Shown: positions 36,114 through 44,880, numbered from the stretch's first letter. The stretch is 47,663 bases of DNA from Pseudomonadota bacterium (GCA_018816865.1 JAHIUW010000026.1:1-47663), one strand, 5' to 3'. A program made the numbers and translations. Notes: a model not told the origin generated them from the sequence alone.

Positions 36114-37079
36114 CTATTCGACGATCTTGTCGGCCTTGGCCAAGACGGAGGCGGGAATCTCCAGCCCCTGAGCCTTGGCGGCCTTCAGGTTCAGGTGCAG
36201 GCTCATGCCTTCCTGGAACTCCACGGGGGTGGAGGCAACGGGAGCGCCGCCCAGGATGCGACCAGCCATGGCGCCGGTCTGCTTGCCGTGCAGATAGTAG
36301 TCGAAGCCCAGGGCGGCAACCGCGCCGCGGGGCACGGAGTCCACATCCGCAGCAAACAGGGGCAGGTTGTTCTGCTCGCAGACCTTGACCATGGATTCCA
36401 GGGCGGAGACCACGGTGTTGTCAGTGGGCACGTACACGGCCTGGGAGCGGCCCACCAGGCTCTTGGTAGCCTGGTAAACGTCGGAGGTCTTGGAGACGGT
36501 GGCTTCCTCGAGGATCACGCCCTTGGCCTCACAGGCCTCGCGCAACATGGTCACCAGGGTCTTGGAGTTGGCCTCGCCGGAGTTGTAGACCACACCCATG
36601 GTCTTCAGGCCGGGGATGGTCTCCAGGATCATGCCCAGGTGCTTGTCCACGGGGGTCATGTCGGACACGCCGCTGATGTTGGCGCCGGGATGCATCAGGT
36701 CGTCAACCAGACCGGCACCCTTGGGGTCGGTCACAGCGGAGAACAGCAGCGGCACCTGAGCCATGTGCGGAGCTTTTTTCACGATCTGCGCGCAGGCCTG
36801 GGCGCAGGGTGTGGCGATGGCCACGACCATGTCGGGTTTTTCACCGGCGATTGCCTGGGCAATCTGGTTGGCTGTGGCCATGTTGGCCTGGGCGATATGC
36901 ACGTTGTATGTCACCTCCAGCCCTTGCTCCTTCAGGGAATCCTGAAGCCCCTTGAGCACGGCGTCCAGGGCCGGGTGCTCGACAAACTGATTCACGGAAA
37001 TGGTGTAGGACTTGGCCCATGCTGCTGTGCATATGAGGCTCATGAGCAGCACGGCGATGAGGATCGACAAACGTTTCAT
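36114..37079 (-). CDS. ABC importer substrate-binding protein (TrpX-like, COG2984)
   Basis: 321 residues with a Sec signal peptide (MKRLSILIAVLLMSLICTAAWA). COG2984 hallmarks: ISVNQFVEHPALDAVLKG, ANQIAQAIAGEKPDMVVAIATP, PLLFSAVTDPKGAGLV, ISGVSDMTPVDKHL and VYVPTDNTVVSALESM. Members bind tryptophan or tyrosine in characterised systems. It begins 12 bp after the YibQ-like gene, so the importer is the distal part of a long minus-strand run. Confidence 0.9.
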   Translation of the reverse strand: MKRLSILIAVLLMSLICTAAWAKSYTISVNQFVEHPALDAVLKGLQDSLKEQGLEVTYNVHIAQANMATANQIAQAIAGEKPDMVVAIATPCAQACAQIVKKAPHMAQVPLLFSAVTDPKGAGLVDDLMHPGANISGVSDMTPVDKHLGMILETIPGLKTMGVVYNSGEANSKTLVTMLREACEAKGVILEEATVSKTSDVYQATKSLVGRSQAVYVPTDNTVVSALESMVKVCEQNNLPLFAADVDSVPRGAVAALGFDYYLHGKQTGAMAGRILGGAPVASTPVEFQEGMSLHLNLKAAKAQGLEIPASVLAKADKIVE

Positions 37080-37091
37080 TGCTCACTCCGT

Positions 37092-38447
37092 CTATGGATG
37101 TAGAGGTTTGAGTTCCCGGACCGGTACGACGCGCACAGTGCGGTCCTGCCGTTCTCCCCAGGTTTTCAGCGCTGCCAGGGTTTCCGGATAGGGGTGGCCG
37201 ATGGCCACGGCCTGCCCGGTGCTGCCGGCGATGTGCTCGGCCTTTTCCAACTGGCGGAGGATGGCGCCGGTATCCCGGATATTGTCCAAAAAGATACTGC
37301 GTTTGTAAACGTTCAGCCCTGCGGCGAGTCCCTCGTGGGCACCTGTGCTGCGCGGGGCCGTCAGGCTATCCAGAAAAAACAGGTTCCTGGTCTTGAGTTC
37401 CGCCATGACCACGGCCATGGCCGTTCCGGTCTGGGTAAACTTGGAACCCATGTGGTTGTTCACGCCCACGGCACCGGGCACCCGCGCCAGATCTGCCGCC
37501 AGTACACGGCGTAGTTCCTGGGGAGCCATGGAGGTGAACAGGGCTCCCTGGCCGGGATTGACCCCGGGATAGCCCTTGGGCTCCATGGGCAGGTGCAGCA
37601 GCATCTCGTGCCGGTTCATGGCCGCTATCCGGGCCACCTCGACCGTCTGAGGCTCAAAGGGCAGCACCGAGAAGGTCACTGAAAAGGGCAGCTCGATCAG
37701 TTGCTTGGCAAAGCGGATGCTGCGGCCCAGATCATCGATGACGATGGACAGCCGGCCGCCTTCGGGCACGGCGGGTACGGGTTCCACCACATGGAACCTG
37801 AGCAGATGCGTGATCTGCCCCACCACTGTGACCTGCCAGGCGTCGCCGATCCGGATCAGGCTGGCCTCGGGGGCCCATTTGCCCAGAGCGGAGGTGAGGG
37901 TGCTCAGGAAGCGTTCCGTGTTGCCCTCAATCTCGATGGCCAGAGCCTGGAAGTGGTATTGCTCGTCGTGGTAACGCTCCAGGCGCACTTCTGTGATGGA
38001 CATGGCCTGCGGGTCGTACCCGGTGAGCAGCAGGGTCTCCACCAGGGCGTAATCCACCTGGCGGACCATCCGCTCCAGGGGCACGCCCAAGGTCTCCTCG
38101 AAGCCCTGATAACCGTCGTCCGCGCTGGGCTGGTCCGGTGCGGGGGCCACTGCGGTCTCGGGCTGCCTGACCGGGGGCGGACCGGCGGGCAGGCGTACTC
38201 TGCCTGACAGGTCCGGTTCCTTGCCGCCACGCAGCAGCACTCCGGCCAGGATGATGGCCAGCACCGCAATCAAGGCGACGCCGACCCACAACCAGGTCCG
38301 GCGTCGGGCAGCATCGTCCGTGGCCTTGTCCCCGGACTGTAACTCGTCCGGGGAAGCTTCGTCCGTGGTCTTTCCCCCGGACGGTAAATCGTCCGGGGAA
38401 GGCTCGTCAGGGAGCAAGGGCTTCTTGCTGCCGTTATCCTCGTTCAT
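37092..38447 (-). CDS. YibQ-type divergent polysaccharide deacetylase
   Basis: 451 residues. An N-terminal cytoplasmic acidic segment with an imperfect repeat (SPDDLPSGGKTTDEA, SPDELQSGDKATDDA), one membrane helix (~51-72), a periplasmic domain of ~150 residues, then the divergent deacetylase domain: LSIVIDDLGRS, LLHLPMEPKGYPGVNPGQGAL, GVNNHMGSKFT, FFLDSLTAPRS, AIGHPYPETL. This family (DUF610) is probably periplasmic and is very often next to envC and ctpA, as here, suggesting work on peptidoglycan or another envelope glycan; activity is not proven for the family. Confidence 0.85.
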   Translation of the reverse strand: MNEDNGSKKPLLPDEPSPDDLPSGGKTTDEASPDELQSGDKATDDAARRRTWLWVGVALIAVLAIILAGVLLRGGKEPDLSGRVRLPAGPPPVRQPETAVAPAPDQPSADDGYQGFEETLGVPLERMVRQVDYALVETLLLTGYDPQAMSITEVRLERYHDEQYHFQALAIEIEGNTERFLSTLTSALGKWAPEASLIRIGDAWQVTVVGQITHLLRFHVVEPVPAVPEGGRLSIVIDDLGRSIRFAKQLIELPFSVTFSVLPFEPQTVEVARIAAMNRHEMLLHLPMEPKGYPGVNPGQGALFTSMAPQELRRVLAADLARVPGAVGVNNHMGSKFTQTGTAMAVVMAELKTRNLFFLDSLTAPRSTGAHEGLAAGLNVYKRSIFLDNIRDTGAILRQLEKAEHIAGSTGQAVAIGHPYPETLAALKTWGERQDRTVRVVPVRELKPLHP

Positions 38448-38461
38448 GAGTTCCTTGGGGA

Positions 38462-39751
38462 CTAATTCGCGCTGCCCTTGATCTGCGAGAGGTCAGGCAG
38501 CTTTTTCACCAGTTGCAGGGCCATGCGCAGCTGGTTGTCGCGCGCCAGCAGTTCCTTGGCCTTGTCGGTGATCTCCGATTTCTTTTCGTGCTCGACGCCA
38601 TTGTTGGTCTCGATGTGGCCCGAGAGATCACGTTCGCGCATGACCTTGCCGCGTTCATCCTTCTCGCGTGGTTGTTCGAAGGGGTAGATCAGGTCAGGGG
38701 AGATGCCCTCGGCCTGGATGGAGCGACCACTGGGGGTGTAGTACAGCGCTGTGGTCAGCTTGATGCCGGAGCCGTCGGACAGGGGGATCACGGTCTGCAC
38801 CGTGGCCTTGCCAAAGGTGCGTTCACCCACCAACAGGGCACGGTTGTGGTCCTGCAGGGCACCAGCCACGATCTCGGAGGCCGAGGCGCTGCCCGCATTG
38901 ATCAGCACAACCATGGGAGCCTCCACGTCGCTGGAGGACGCATGGGCGTCGAAATCCTTGCGGCTGTTCTCTTCGCGGCCCTGGATGTAGACGATATTGC
39001 CCTTGGCCAGGAACGAGTCGGCTACGGAGACGGCCTGATCAAGCAGCCCGCCGGGGTTGTTGCGCAGGTCCAAGATGACGCCCTTGATCGGGGTCTGTTT
39101 CTCGGCCTGCTTGATGGCGGCACGCATCTCGCGGGTGGTGTTCTCGTTGAAGCGGGTCAGGCGCAGGTACAGATAGCCGCTCTCCAGGATCTCGCTCTTG
39201 GCGTCGAGAATGGGAATGGTGGCGCGCGAGATGGCCAGGGTCTCGGGTTTGCTGTCCTCAAGGTTGTGCAGGATGGTCAGCTTGACCTTGGTGCCCTTGG
39301 GGCCGCGGATCTTCTTGACGGCCTCGAGCAGGGTGATGTCTTGGGTGGATTGACCATCGATCTCCAGGATCAGGTCCCCGGCCTGGAGCCCGGCCTCATA
39401 GGCGGGGGTATCCTCAATGGGGGTGATGACCATCAGGCGGCCGTCCTTGATGGAAATCTCGATGCCAATGCCGCCGAATTCACCGGAGGTGCTGATCTGC
39501 ATCTCCTGAAAGTCTTCGGGATCCATGAACATGGAGTGCGGGTCCAGGTCCTGGAGCAGTCCCCGAATGGCGCCGTTGATCAGTTCCTCACGAGGGACTT
39601 CGCGTACGTAGTTGGTTTCCACCAGGTCGAGCACTTGGCTGAAACGTTTGAGCGGGGCATAGGGGTCCTCCTGGTTGGCCAGGGAGGGACCGGTCGAGAG
39701 GGTCAGCAGGGCGACGACGAGAAGAGTGCCCGTCCACGTGGCAAGGCGCAT
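38462..39751 (-). CDS. ctpA: Carboxy-terminal processing protease (S41)
   Basis: 429 residues from the ATG at 39751, which follows GGAGG; an extended upstream frame lacks a signal. Signal peptide (MRLATWTGTLLVVALLTLSTGPSLA), N-terminal helical region, PDZ domain (FGGIGIEISIKDGRLMVITP) and S41 core with the serine in NAGSASASEIVAGAL and the general-base lysine in FGKATVQ. Periplasmic protease that trims the C-termini of secreted proteins, often PG hydrolases. Lies 80 bp downstream of the EnvC-like gene. Confidence 0.94.
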   Translation of the reverse strand: MRLATWTGTLLVVALLTLSTGPSLANQEDPYAPLKRFSQVLDLVETNYVREVPREELINGAIRGLLQDLDPHSMFMDPEDFQEMQISTSGEFGGIGIEISIKDGRLMVITPIEDTPAYEAGLQAGDLILEIDGQSTQDITLLEAVKKIRGPKGTKVKLTILHNLEDSKPETLAISRATIPILDAKSEILESGYLYLRLTRFNENTTREMRAAIKQAEKQTPIKGVILDLRNNPGGLLDQAVSVADSFLAKGNIVYIQGREENSRKDFDAHASSSDVEAPMVVLINAGSASASEIVAGALQDHNRALLVGERTFGKATVQTVIPLSDGSGIKLTTALYYTPSGRSIQAEGISPDLIYPFEQPREKDERGKVMRERDLSGHIETNNGVEHEKKSEITDKAKELLARDNQLRMALQLVKKLPDLSQIKGSAN

Positions 39752-39831
39752 GCAAGCCTCCGGATTGATCGTGAGTGTAATCCGCGTCGTGCGCGGAATC
39801 GATGATAACAATAATTTGCGCGGGACAGTTT

Positions 39832-40956
39832 TTAACTGCGGCCCGCGAGCCAATGAACAGGATTAATAGCTTTTTGGCCCAATCGCAACTCAAAATACAA
39901 GCCGGGGCCTTTGGTGACGGGATAGTATCCGGCGGTTCCCAGGGGTTCGCCCTTCTCCATTTCCTGGCCGATGCCGACATGGCTGTCGCCTAGGAAGGCG
40001 TAGAGCGAATAGTAATCGTCGCCGTGGTACAGGATCACCACCCGCCCAAAGCCGCGCAGCACATCGTTATGCACGACCTTGCCCCAGTACACGGCGGTGA
40101 CGGGCGCTCCCTCGGCCGTGCTGAATCCGGCCCCGGTGCGGCCGTGGGCCGCAGCCACGGATTGGCCTTTGACGGGCCTGGGCAGCGACCCCTTGAGGTC
40201 GGCGAAGCTGCCTGTGCCCAAATTTTTGATGCGGTACTGCATGTCTTCCACGGCTGCCAGGACCTGATCCAGGGCCTGCTCGGCATTGATGCGTTCGGCG
40301 CGGACCATGCGGATGCCGCGCACGAAGTCCAGACGACGCGTGAGCAAGCTGTCCTTGTCGTTATTGATGGCGGCCAGACGCTTTTCGGCCTCGGCATGCA
40401 TCTGCTCCTGGCGTTCGATACTGGATCGGATCTGCTCTCGGCGATTCTCGATGTCCTCCAGGGTGCGGCGGGTATCTGCGTACAAGGCCGTTCCCCAGGC
40501 GAAGCGCCGGTCGGCGTCCTCCCAGGTGTCGCTGCCTTCGGTGCGGCCCCGGTGGGCGGTCACGCGCAACGGCCACAAGGCGCGGACCAATCGTCCAAGT
40601 TCCTGCCAGGAGGCCTGTTGTCGGGCCTCCAGCCGTTTGTGCTCGGTCCGGATGTCATCCCGTTGGGCGTTGATCGTGTCCAGTTTCCGTTCCTGGGTTC
40701 GGATCTCCAGGCGCAGGGCGTCCAGGGAATCCTCCACCTTTGCCAGGTCCCCGTGCAACGCACGCTCCTGTTTGGTCAGCCGGGTCAGGGCCTCGCGGTT
40801 TTCCTGGGCCTGAGCCTTGCCACTTTCCAAGGCGTTCTCCAGGGCGGCCTTGTTGGCGGCGTGGGCGATCGCGGGCAGGAGCAGCAGCAGCGCCAGCATC
40901 AGCACGGCGAGGATCGGGATCGGGGGCACCGAGAAATGTCGTGGGGTGGAGCGCAT
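39832..40956 (-). CDS. EnvC-like murein hydrolase activator
   Basis: 374 residues from the ATG at 40956, which overlaps the upstream stop (ATGA); earlier in-frame sequence lies in the neighbouring gene. Signal peptide, then a long coiled coil (~35-250) rich in Glu/Arg/Lys, then a C-terminal LytM-like domain (GAPVTAVYWGKVVH ... LYFELRLGQKAINPVHWL). The zinc ligands of active M23 peptidases are missing: the HxH position reads LYFEL and the upper site YYSLYAF. That is the degenerate pattern of EnvC, which does not cut peptidoglycan but activates amidases at the division site. No ftsEX in the window. Confidence 0.87.
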   Translation of the reverse strand: MRSTPRHFSVPPIPILAVLMLALLLLLPAIAHAANKAALENALESGKAQAQENREALTRLTKQERALHGDLAKVEDSLDALRLEIRTQERKLDTINAQRDDIRTEHKRLEARQQASWQELGRLVRALWPLRVTAHRGRTEGSDTWEDADRRFAWGTALYADTRRTLEDIENRREQIRSSIERQEQMHAEAEKRLAAINNDKDSLLTRRLDFVRGIRMVRAERINAEQALDQVLAAVEDMQYRIKNLGTGSFADLKGSLPRPVKGQSVAAAHGRTGAGFSTAEGAPVTAVYWGKVVHNDVLRGFGRVVILYHGDDYYSLYAFLGDSHVGIGQEMEKGEPLGTAGYYPVTKGPGLYFELRLGQKAINPVHWLAGRS

Positions 40957-41606
40957 CAATCCAGATACTCCCGCAGGGGGCAAGCCTCGCATTGCGGGGC
41001 TTTCTTGAGGCAGAAGTCCTTGGCCACGCGGACCAGCAGGGCATGGTATTCGTTGAACATCGCCGGGTCGGGATCCAGGGCGTCCATGAAGAAGTCGCGG
41101 ACTTCGTCGTAGTGCGTGTCCTCGGGCAGCAGGCCGTGGCGTGAGAGGATGCGCCGGGTGTAGGCGTCCACCACGAAGCTCGGCTGGCCCAGGGCATAGA
41201 GCAGGATGCTGTCCGCGGTTTCCGGGCCGATGCCCTTGATGGTCAGCAGCATCGGGCGCAGCTCGTCCAGGTCGCGCTCGGCGAGCAAGGAGATGTCGCC
41301 GTCGCATTCCTGGTCGAGGAAGGTGACCAGACCCTTCAAGCGCTGGGCTTTGACCCGGAAATAGCCCGAGGGCTGGATCAACGCCGCCAGTTCGTCGCTG
41401 GGCAGGGTCGCCATGGCCTCCGGAGTCAGGGCCCGGGCGGTCTTCAGATTGTCGATGGCCCGTTCCACGTTCTTCCAGTTGGTGTTCTGGGTCAGGATCG
41501 CACCCACGGCCATCTCGAACGGGCTTTCGGCAGGCCACCAGCGGCTTTCGCCCAGGGAGGCCAGCATGGACTGGTACATGGATGTGAGGAGTGCTTCGCG
41601 GTTCAT
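40956..41606 (-). CDS. Endonuclease III-like DNA glycosylase (COG2231, MagIII-like)
   Basis: 216 residues from the ATG at 41606 (no clear ribosome-binding site; the frame stays open to 41651). HhH-GPD fold: AVGAILTQNTNWKNVERAI, FRVKAQRLKGLV, IKGIGPETADSILLYALG, VVDAYTRRIL. Two departures from Nth: the catalytic lysine of the HhH (GRKTAN in Nth) is replaced (GPETAD), so no AP-lyase is expected, and the C-terminal iron-sulfur motif reads C-x6-C-x2-C with Leu where the fourth Cys should be. These fit the COG2231 group, which includes the 3-methyladenine glycosylase MagIII of Helicobacter. Specificity is inference. Confidence 0.85.
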   Translation of the reverse strand: MNREALLTSMYQSMLASLGESRWWPAESPFEMAVGAILTQNTNWKNVERAIDNLKTARALTPEAMATLPSDELAALIQPSGYFRVKAQRLKGLVTFLDQECDGDISLLAERDLDELRPMLLTIKGIGPETADSILLYALGQPSFVVDAYTRRILSRHGLLPEDTHYDEVRDFFMDALDPDPAMFNEYHALLVRVAKDFCLKKAPQCEACPLREYLD

Positions 41607-41685
41607 GGGCGCGAAGTGTAGACCGACCGGGCGCGCTCTGGCAACACCCATGAATCGGGGAGTTGTTTCACCTGCCTGGGAAACG

Positions 41686-41720
41686 AAAACCCTCGTGTCC
41701 TTGGAGGGCGCGAGGGTTTT
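41686..41720 (-). terminator. Terminator after prmA
   Basis: Stem AAAACCCTCG (41686-41695) with CGAGGGTTTT (41711-41720), 15-nt loop, GC core flanked by A and T runs on both sides; functional in either direction. It lies 21 bp past the prmA stop. Confidence 0.85.
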
Positions 41721-41741
41721 AAGTCTTTTTTCGGGGGAGGC

Positions 41742-42602
41742 TTAGCCAAGCCGCTCCCAGATCAGCGCGGTCCACTCGCCTTGGGATTCGCGGCCCGGCT
41801 CGGGTAGGCCCTGGGTCGTGTAGGCCTCGACCACGGCGTCGGCCTGCTCGTTCAGGATTCCCGAAAGCACGAGGCTGCCGCCGGGAGCGACCCGCTTCAC
41901 CAGGGCCGGTGCCATGGACTTGAGCGGCCCGGCCAGGATGTTGGCCAGCACCAGATCGAAGGTCTGGTCCAGGGGCAGGGTGTCCAGGCTGCCGACATCC
42001 AGGGAGAAGGCGTCGCCCACCTTGTTGAGGATCTTGTTTTCCACGGCGTTTTCAATGGCCAGGGGGTCGATGTCCAGTCCGATGCCGTGCAGTCCCAATA
42101 GGCAGCAGCCCAGGCCCAGGATACCCGAGCCCGTGCCCAGGTCCAGGAAGGTTCCCGTGTCCTTGACGATACCACCTTGGGACAGTCCGGCCAGGGCGGT
42201 CAGGCACAGAGCCGTGGTGCCGTGGTGGCCGGTGCCGAACGCTGTTTTGGGCTCGATGAGGATGGAGATGCGCCCGGTGGGGGCCTCGGCGGCCAGCCAG
42301 GGGGGCAGCACGGTGAAGACGTTTCCGGCATGCACCGGGGTGAAGAACTCGCGCCAGGCCAGCGCCCACTCCTGATTTTCCACGGTGTCGCGGGCAACAT
42401 CGACCTCGGACCACTGCGCGGCAAGCCCCTGGACAATGGCTTCGGCGGCGGTGGTGTTCTCCAGGTAGATGGTGAAGACCACGGTTCCGTCCGGAGTCAG
42501 GTCTTCCTGCCAGCCGTGGGGGGTGTTCTCGGTCAGGTACAGGGTAACGTCGTCGATGAGCGCCCGAGGCGCGGACGCCTTGATTTGCAGAAGATCTTTC
42601 AT
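41742..42602 (-). CDS. prmA: Ribosomal protein L11 methyltransferase
   Basis: 286 residues from the ATG at 42602 (AAAGG eight bases upstream); the frame continues 16 codons upstream without a better start. N-terminal L11-recognition domain (~1-60), then a SAM methyltransferase: IEPKTAFGTGHHGTT, FLDLGTGSGILGLGCC, LDIDPLAIENA, and the LVLANILAGPL motif typical of PrmA. Trimethylates ribosomal protein L11. Confidence 0.92.
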   Translation of the reverse strand: MKDLLQIKASAPRALIDDVTLYLTENTPHGWQEDLTPDGTVVFTIYLENTTAAEAIVQGLAAQWSEVDVARDTVENQEWALAWREFFTPVHAGNVFTVLPPWLAAEAPTGRISILIEPKTAFGTGHHGTTALCLTALAGLSQGGIVKDTGTFLDLGTGSGILGLGCCLLGLHGIGLDIDPLAIENAVENKILNKVGDAFSLDVGSLDTLPLDQTFDLVLANILAGPLKSMAPALVKRVAPGGSLVLSGILNEQADAVVEAYTTQGLPEPGRESQGEWTALIWERLG

Positions 42603-42665
42603 GGGATGCCTTTGATGCTGGGGTGGGGTCGTGTCGTGCGACCGGGACATGTCTGCTTGAGTCCG

Positions 42666-42845
42666 TCAGACGATGAAATCCATCACCCGCCCTGTGAGCT
42701 GCTCGGGATAGATCAGGGGCGCTGCTGCAACGGTCTCCTGCGGCGGGACCGAGGAGGAACCATTTTCGTATGACCCCAGGGCCTCGGTGGGCGAGACTTC
42801 GCTTGCGGGCTCGATGGGCTGGTTCTGGCTGTCCAAGGCAACCAT
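42666..42845 (-). CDS. Small protein of 59 residues, unknown function
   Basis: ATG at 42845 preceded by GGAAGG ten bases upstream; ends at TGA 42668-42666, 63 bp before prmA on the same strand. The protein is acidic and rich in Ser, Pro, Glu and Gln with a defined C-terminus (IYPEQLTGRVMDFIV); no signal peptide or membrane segment. A sigma-70-like promoter lies just upstream. I do not recognise the family. Codon use (GC-rich third positions) fits a real gene. Confidence 0.6.
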   Translation of the reverse strand: MVALDSQNQPIEPASEVSPTEALGSYENGSSSVPPQETVAAAPLIYPEQLTGRVMDFIV

Positions 42846-42889
42846 GGGTGGATGACCTTCCGTTGGGTGGATTCAGTTTATCTAGTGTC

Positions 42890-42918
42890 TATCTAAGTCC
42901 GTTCCCGAAAACGGTCAA
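42890..42918 (-). promoter_or_regulatory. Promoter of the small gene and prmA
   Basis: On the minus strand TTGACC (42918-42913), a 17-bp spacer and TAGATA (42895-42890), 38 bp upstream of the small gene's ribosome-binding site region. Confidence 0.5.
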
Positions 42919-43036
42919 GGCCGTCCCCGCCATCCTCGGCGCTGGAATGTCTGTCCGTTCGGCTCCCGTGCACGAGGTAATCGCGTCTGGGGTCCGATGC
43001 GGGCTTGTTCCGGTCCGGGAGGAACGGGGACGGCCT
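42918..43036. repeat. 12-bp inverted repeat spanning 119 bp after argD
   Basis: AGGCCGTCCCCG (42918-42929) and CGGGGACGGCCT (43025-43036). The span is close to that of the palindromic elements after spoT and the glucan phosphorylase, but the GCGTAT core is absent. Confidence 0.5.
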
Positions 43037-43065
43037 GTATTCGATTGCGGATGTGTGGCCCAGGC

Positions 43066-44256
43066 CTAGGAGGCCAGGATACCGTCCAGGGCCAGGGCAA
43101 AGAGCTCCAGGTCCCGCTTTTCGATGACCAGTGGCGGCAGCATGCGCAGGACATTGCCCTTGGTCAGGTTCAGGATGAAACCCTTGTCCAGCAGGGCTTT
43201 CCAGATGTCTGCCCCGTCATGGGTCAGTTCGATGGCCAGCATCAACCCCCGGCCGCGCACCTCGGCGATCTTGCTGGGATACTTGTCCTGGAGCCCCCGG
43301 AACAGTGATTGGGCATAGTCGCCGACCTCCGCGGCCCGCGCGGCCAGATCGTCCTCGAGCATGATGTCCACGACCTTGGAGGCCACGGCGGCCATCAGCG
43401 CTCCGGCACCGAAGGTGGTGGCGTGGCTGCCGGGCTCGAAGCCCTGGGCGGCCTCAATGGTCGCGAACATGGCCCCCATGGGCAGGCCGTTGGCCAGGGG
43501 TTTGGCCGTGGTGAAGATGTCCGGGGCCAGTCCGAACTCCTGGTGCGCCCAGAACTTGCCGGTGCGGCACATGCCGGTCTGGACCTCGTCGATCATGAAC
43601 AGCACGTCCCGCTCCAGGCAGAGCTGTTCCAGGCCCAGCAGGTACTCTTCGGACAGGGGGCGGATGCCGCCCTCACCCTGGATGACCTCGATCAGCACAC
43701 CTGCGGTCTGCGGGCCGATGGCGTTGGCCATGGCCTCCAGATCGCCGAAGGGCACGGACTTGAAGCCTCTGGGCAGCGGCTGATAGTGCTTGCTGAAGTG
43801 GGCCTGCCCCGTGGCGGTCATGGTGGCCATGGTCCGCCCGTGGAAAGAGCCTTCCAGGGTGATGATCTCGTAGGCGTCGCGCTCGGCCACGGTGCGCATG
43901 TAGCGCCGGGCGAGCTTGATGGCCGCTTCGTTGGCCTCGGCGCCCGAGTTGCAGAAGAAGACCTTGTCCGCGCCGCAGGTGGCCGTCAGCTTCTCGGCCA
44001 GGGCGACCCCTTCCTCCTGGTAGAAGAGGTTGGAGACGTGCACCAGCTTCTTGTACTGCTCGTTGATGGTCTCCAGCAGCTCGGGGCGGCTGTGCCCCAG
44101 GTTGACCACGGCGATGCCCGCCAGCAGGTCGATGTATTCCTTGCCGTCCAGATCATACAACCGACAGCCCTCGCCCCGGGAAATGGCCAGGGGGTAGCGG
44201 CCATAGGTGCTACAAATATATTGGGAATCTTTTTCTTTCAGTTCATCGAAGGTCAT
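43066..44256 (-). CDS. argD: Acetylornithine/acetyl-lysine-type aminotransferase
   Basis: 396 residues, ATG 44256 with AGGAGC upstream. Class III PLP aminotransferase: EYIDLLAGIAVVNLGHSRPE, FCNSGAEANEAAIKLAR, TLEGSFHGRTMATMTATGQ, FMIDEVQTGMCRTG and PLP lysine K252 in FTTAKPLANGLP. Fits acetylornithine aminotransferase of arginine synthesis; succinyl-diaminopimelate aminotransferase activity is possible too. It follows dut after 9 bp. Confidence 0.92.
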   Translation of the reverse strand: MTFDELKEKDSQYICSTYGRYPLAISRGEGCRLYDLDGKEYIDLLAGIAVVNLGHSRPELLETINEQYKKLVHVSNLFYQEEGVALAEKLTATCGADKVFFCNSGAEANEAAIKLARRYMRTVAERDAYEIITLEGSFHGRTMATMTATGQAHFSKHYQPLPRGFKSVPFGDLEAMANAIGPQTAGVLIEVIQGEGGIRPLSEEYLLGLEQLCLERDVLFMIDEVQTGMCRTGKFWAHQEFGLAPDIFTTAKPLANGLPMGAMFATIEAAQGFEPGSHATTFGAGALMAAVASKVVDIMLEDDLAARAAEVGDYAQSLFRGLQDKYPSKIAEVRGRGLMLAIELTHDGADIWKALLDKGFILNLTKGNVLRMLPPLVIEKRDLELFALALDGILAS

Positions 44257-44265
44257 GGTCTGCTC

Positions 44266-44733
44266 CTAGAGTTTTCCGGTCGATCCGAAGCCTCCGCTGC
44301 CGCGCGAGGTGTCGGACAGTGCATCCACCAGGGTCAGTTTTCCCTGGCGAAAGGGCATGAACACCAGTTGGGCGATGCGCTCTCCGCGCTGAATTCGTCG
44401 CAACTGGTCCGAGGTGTTCAGGAGTGAGACAATGATTTCCCCCCGATAGTCGGGGTCGATGACGCCAACGCCCTGGCTCACGGTGAGTCCTTTCTTGGTG
44501 CCCAACCCGCTACGAGAATAGACAAAGGCCGCCCAGCCCTGTTGGCAGATTTCGATGGCGATGCCGGTGCCGAAGGCGTGGCGCTGCCCGGCGGGGATCT
44601 CGATTTCATCCTGGTCGATGCAGGCGCGCAGGTCGAAACCAGCGCTGTCCGGCGTGGAATAGGCTGGTGGCATTTCGGCAGCCAGCGGGTGCAGCACCGT
44701 GAATTTGACTTCAATGGGAACCGAGGCCGTCAT
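44266..44733 (-). CDS. dut: dUTP pyrophosphatase
   Basis: 155 residues from the ATG at 44733, chosen over an ATG five codons earlier because GGAG lies seven bases before it. All five dUTPase motifs are visible: SAGFDLRA, RSGLGTKKG, GVIDPDYRGEI, GERIAQLVF and RGSGGFGSTG. Removes dUTP and supplies dUMP. First gene of the dut-argD pair. Confidence 0.95.
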   Translation of the reverse strand: MTASVPIEVKFTVLHPLAAEMPPAYSTPDSAGFDLRACIDQDEIEIPAGQRHAFGTGIAIEICQQGWAAFVYSRSGLGTKKGLTVSQGVGVIDPDYRGEIIVSLLNTSDQLRRIQRGERIAQLVFMPFRQGKLTLVDALSDTSRGSGGFGSTGKL

Positions 44734-44880
44734 GGTCGTCTCCGTCATCGGGTTGAATCATTGTGGCCCCCATTGGCGGCCAGGTCGGTCAGAATTATTC
44801 CAGGTTGGGCGTGAAGTCAAAGAAACCTACCGTGAACTGAAGGGCAATGAAGGGATGTGTCTTGCCTTTTCTTCACCCAG

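Noticed and set aside
39832-41538. A single 568-codon protein spanning the glycosylase and the EnvC-like gene
   Set aside because: The first ~190 codons are the glycosylase gene read in another frame; the EnvC-like protein has its own signal peptide at ATG 40956 in an ATGA overlap.
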